A stretch of DNA of 17,242 nt from Bryobacterales bacterium. Lineage in GTDB: Bacteria > Acidobacteriota > Terriglobia > Bryobacterales > Bryobacteraceae. The DNA is taken from contig DNFG01000139.1 of the NCBI GenBank assembly GCA_003487005.1, forward strand, positions 1 to 17,242, in the 5' to 3' direction. How positions within the stretch are numbered: position 1 is the stretch's first letter; each line of letters starts with the position of its first letter. Below are positions 14,644 through 17,242 of the stretch, in pieces. Below the pieces are notes generated by a model, which saw only the letters and a list, made by a program, of their open reading frames with translations, was not told the origin of the DNA and searched no databases. The position numbers and the translations under genes were made by a program.

Positions 14644-17242
14644 TTATCCAGCGGCTTCCGCGATTTCCGCGGCTTCGATCGTCTGCACGCGGCAGGCATC
14701 GGCGAATTCGCACCACTGGCAGGCATCGCGGTTCTGGGGGTCGACCCGGATGTCGCCCTGGAGGATCCGGAACGCGGCCGTCTCGGCGGCGACACGAGCC
14801 CCCTCCATCATGGCTTCGACGTCCGCCGGGTCATCCCAACCACGCTCCGAAACCTCGTTCTTCAATCCGACATAGTGAAAGGACACGGGTGAGTGGCCCT
14901 GATGCTGGAGGGCCAGCAGGTAGAGGCCACCCTGGAGCGAGAGACCGTCTTCCTGTTTCTTCTCCCGGACACGCAGGCTGGCATCCGAGCTGAACTTGAA
15001 ATCGTAGACGCGGGCCTGGCCGGTCTCGCTCAGGTCATACCGGTCGATTCGGCCCCTGATCCGGCATGCGGTGAGTGCGATTTCGAAGGGTTGCTCGACG
15101 AAGGTCTTCCAGCCGGGATCATGGCGGGGGGTGCGGGCGTACTGGGTGAGGCTGCGGCGGAGGACCGAGCGCTGGAACTCGGCGGCGTGGCCTCGGGGAA
15201 TGCGCTGACGGGCGAGTGCGCGGGTCCAGACGGAATCAAAGACTTGCTCCATGGGGCCTCCGCCCTGATGCCAGTTCTTCAGGGCTTCGTGGAGTACAAG
15301 GCCTGTAAAGAGGGGGTTGAGGCGTCCGGAAGGGGAGTCGGGTTCACTCTGCAGCTCCGCGGTGGAGCGCAGGTAGAACTGGAAGGGGCACTGGAGGAAA
15401 CTCTCGAGAGCGGTGGTGCGATGAACGGCGAACTTCTCCTTCAGGTGGTCGTGAATATGATGGTCGTCGAGGCTGGCGGGAGGCAGAGGCGGGACGGCGG
15501 CGGCAGGACGCACAATGATCCGGCGTGCGGGGGCGGCCGGCGCGGGAATGAGGTCGAGCGCGAAGGAGCGGAGCAGCGGGTCGCCATTGGCGTTCAATTC
15601 CGGCCAGGTGTAGTGGATTGCCCGGGTTGCGCGGGATTGAGCGAGTTGGAAAACGAATTTTTCTTCCTGCTCCCTTTCGGAGGGAAGGGTGACGGGGACG
15701 CCCTGGCTGCGGAGGCGGAGGCGGAGCGCTCCGGAGAGGATAGGATCGGGTGCGGGGCGGCGCGGGAAGGCGCCTTCGTTCAGGCCGCAGACGAACACGA
15801 CGGGCAGTTCCCACTGGCGAGCCTCGAAGGCATCGAGCAAGTGGACGGCATCCCGGCGGCGGCCAAGGTCACGAAGCGCAGCGGCCTGGAGGAGCGGTGC
15901 GAATTCGGTGTGGAAGTGGCCCAAGGTTACGGGTTCGGAGCCGAGGAGGTGGGCCGTTTTCCGGGCGCACTCCAGGAAGGCGCGAAGCGCAGGGCCGCGA
16001 GGTGTTTCGGCCTCTCCGGGAGAAGGGGGATGCAGAAGGGGGATGAGTCCGGCCATGGCGGCGGCCCAGTCAGCGGGCGGGCGAAGGACGCCGTCAGCGC
16101 CGGGCCAAGCCGCGAGGGTTTCGAGGAGGGGACGCAGATCTGGGGGGGCGAACCGGAGGAGGTTGTCGAGACCGTCTCCGGGCAGGCCCTCCCGGACGGC
16201 GCGGAGGAAGGCGGGAAAGGAGCGTGTGGACGAAGCGCGGCAGGCGGGTTCGGAGAGTGCGGTGAGGGTCTGGTCATGCTCCCAGCCAAGGAGGCAGGCA
16301 TCGAGGAGGCCGGCGAGGCAACGGGTGGCGGAGTGTTGGAGGAGCGGGGTGGCGAAGTAGGAGCGGCAGGGAATGCCGAAGCGGGCCAAGGTGGTCTGGA
16401 GAAGTGGGACGTAAGGCTCACGGCCGCGGAGGATGATCCCGAAATCGCGCCAGGCAAGGCCTTCGCCACGGCCTTCGAGAATGCGGAGCGCGATTTCCTC
16501 GGCCTCGCGGGCGGAATTGGCAGCGGGACAGAAGAGGGAAGCGGGCTGCGGCCGGCAGGGGGAAAGGCGTTCGAGCCGGAGGCCGGCCCGGCGGAGGCGA
16601 TCGACGGCTTCACGCGCGCCGGTCCACTCGGGCAGGGCCACGTGGAGTCTGGTGCGCCGGGCGAGGGCTTCGAGCAGGTTCAGTTCGAAGGGGGAGAAGG
16701 TGAAGAAGCCGTCGATGAAGACGTCACGGATGCCGGGCACGCCCTCGTTCGCGATGTGGAGGGCGGCCTCGGCGAGCAATCCCGAGCGGCGGGTGAGGCC
16801 CTGTGCGCGAAGCATTTCTTCGACGCATTCATAGACCGTTCCGAAAGCGGCGAGGAGATCGCCATCCCAGACGCGCAGAGAGCCGAGAGCGGCCCACTGG
16901 CCGGGGTCGCAGCCCGCCGAGGCGAGTTCGTCCATGGCGGCGGAGAAGGCATTGGCGAGACCGGGGCTGGTGCGGAGAGACTCGAGAGCGGGTGGGCGGA
17001 GCTGGTGGAGGGCGCGGGCAGTGAGGAAGCGAAGGTCCTCGGGGGTGGCGATGTGGATGCCGGGGGCGGATTCCTGCATGAAGCCGGCGAGAGTGTTGAC
17101 AGCGGAAGTGCGGACGACAAGACCTTCGCGGGCGAGGGAATTGGTCAGGTGGTCGCGCATCGTGGCGGTTGGGGTGAGGAAGCGGAAGTCCGCGCGGCCG
17201 TCGCGCAGGCGGAGGCGGACGTCGTCGAGCAGGCGGGTGGTC
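14644..17242 (-). CDS. AddB-like PD-(D/E)XK exonuclease with Fe-S staple (5' partial)
   Basis: The frame stays open to the window edge, and the Met at 17160 is internal: translation upstream gives ADFRFLTPTATMRDHL, a typical early strand of this family, so the N-terminus is beyond the window. The middle region is an inactivated helicase-like part (REAEEIALRIL, WRDFGIILRGREPYVPLLQ, ELPVVFVCGLNEGAFPRR, SEREQEEKFVFQLAQSR). The C-terminal nuclease has Asp at 15045-15043 (GRIDRYD), the Asp and Lys of YDFKFS at 15004-15002 and 14998-14996, and QGGLYLLAL. Four cysteines fit an AddB-type 4Fe-4S staple around the nuclease: Cys at 15390-15388 (FLQCPFQFYL), then Cys-x2-Cys-x5-Cys ending at 14692. AddB works with AddA as a helicase-nuclease in double-strand break repair. 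The partner gene is not visible but could lie upstream on the same strand. More than 865 residues are present. Confidence 0.87.
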   Translation of the reverse strand, partial: TTRLLDDVRLRLRDGRADFRFLTPTATMRDHLTNSLAREGLVVRTSAVNTLAGFMQESAPGIHIATPEDLRFLTARALHQLRPPALESLRTSPGLANAFSAAMDELASAGCDPGQWAALGSLRVWDGDLLAAFGTVYECVEEMLRAQGLTRRSGLLAEAALHIANEGVPGIRDVFIDGFFTFSPFELNLLEALARRTRLHVALPEWTGAREAVDRLRRAGLRLERLSPCRPQPASLFCPAANSAREAEEIALRILEGRGEGLAWRDFGIILRGREPYVPLLQTTLARFGIPCRSYFATPLLQHSATRCLAGLLDACLLGWEHDQTLTALSEPACRASSTRSFPAFLRAVREGLPGDGLDNLLRFAPPDLRPLLETLAAWPGADGVLRPPADWAAAMAGLIPLLHPPSPGEAETPRGPALRAFLECARKTAHLLGSEPVTLGHFHTEFAPLLQAAALRDLGRRRDAVHLLDAFEARQWELPVVFVCGLNEGAFPRRPAPDPILSGALRLRLRSQGVPVTLPSEREQEEKFVFQLAQSRATRAIHYTWPELNANGDPLLRSFALDLIPAPAAPARRIIVRPAAAVPPLPPASLDDHHIHDHLKEKFAVHRTTALESFLQCPFQFYLRSTAELQSEPDSPSGRLNPLFTGLVLHEALKNWHQGGGPMEQVFDSVWTRALARQRIPRGHAAEFQRSVLRRSLTQYARTPRHDPGWKTFVEQPFEIALTACRIRGRIDRYDLSETGQARVYDFKFSSDASLRVREKKQEDGLSLQGGLYLLALQHQGHSPVSFHYVGLKNEVSERGWDDPADVEAMMEGARVAAETAAFRILQGDIRVDPQNRDACQWCEFADACRVQTIEAAEIAEAAG

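Overview
This is a GC-rich bacterial chromosome segment with 13 tightly packed protein genes or gene fragments and one tRNA gene. No gap between genes exceeds about 210 bases. The gene mix suggests Acidobacteriota, possibly a Solibacter/Bryobacter-like member of Bryobacterales: a DUF1080 protein, secreted LamG-like and Asp-box proteins, a hybrid malic enzyme, an ATP-type PEPCK, and very heavy use of G-ending codons on + strand genes. This placement is inference from gene content and composition, not from a marker gene. I see no mobile element, CRISPR array, integrase or phage gene. The first 45 bases are almost certainly Illumina adapter carried into the assembly, so biological sequence starts at about 46.

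Layout. (1) 47-1923, + strand: the 3' part of an acetoacetyl-CoA-synthetase-like gene that has lost its ATP-binding loop and ends early. It is coupled through TGATG to a secreted LamG-like protein. (2) 1951-3579, +: a sodium:solute symporter. (3) 3580-3700: a 121-base spacer holding three successive dyads, including an AT-rich 23-base palindrome. (4) 3701-7477, +: an aspartate-type aminotransferase, ATP-dependent PEP carboxykinase and an exported nitrilase-family amidohydrolase, probably one operon. (5) 7488-7564, -: tRNA-Pro(CGG) with its own promoter, back to back with the promoter of (6) 7689-9968, +: a malic enzyme with a C-terminal phosphotransacetylase-like domain. (7) 9948-11173, -: a DUF1080 lipoprotein-like or secreted protein coupled to a conserved hypothetical protein whose stop codon overlaps the malic enzyme tail to tail. 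(8) 11194-14642, +: five genes joined by stop/start overlaps (DUF309, Asp-box protein, hydantoinase B-like protein, two ArnE/ArnF-like small membrane proteins). (9) 14644 to the window end, -: an AddB-like PD-(D/E)XK nuclease with an iron-sulfur staple, whose N-terminus lies outside the window.

Function. The aminotransferase, PEPCK and malic enzyme together cover the C4 node (aspartate/oxaloacetate/malate to PEP and pyruvate), which suits gluconeogenic growth on amino or organic acids, perhaps imported by the symporter upstream. The rest looks like ordinary but poorly characterised accessory and envelope genes. I did not find a convincing new multi-gene system. The most unusual signals are a pseudoenzyme-like adenylate-former, a strong G-over-C excess on the + strand that does not depend on gene direction and drops out around 13.9-14.9 kb, a 20-base divergent gene gap with a symmetrical -10 element, and an orphan hydantoinase B subunit.
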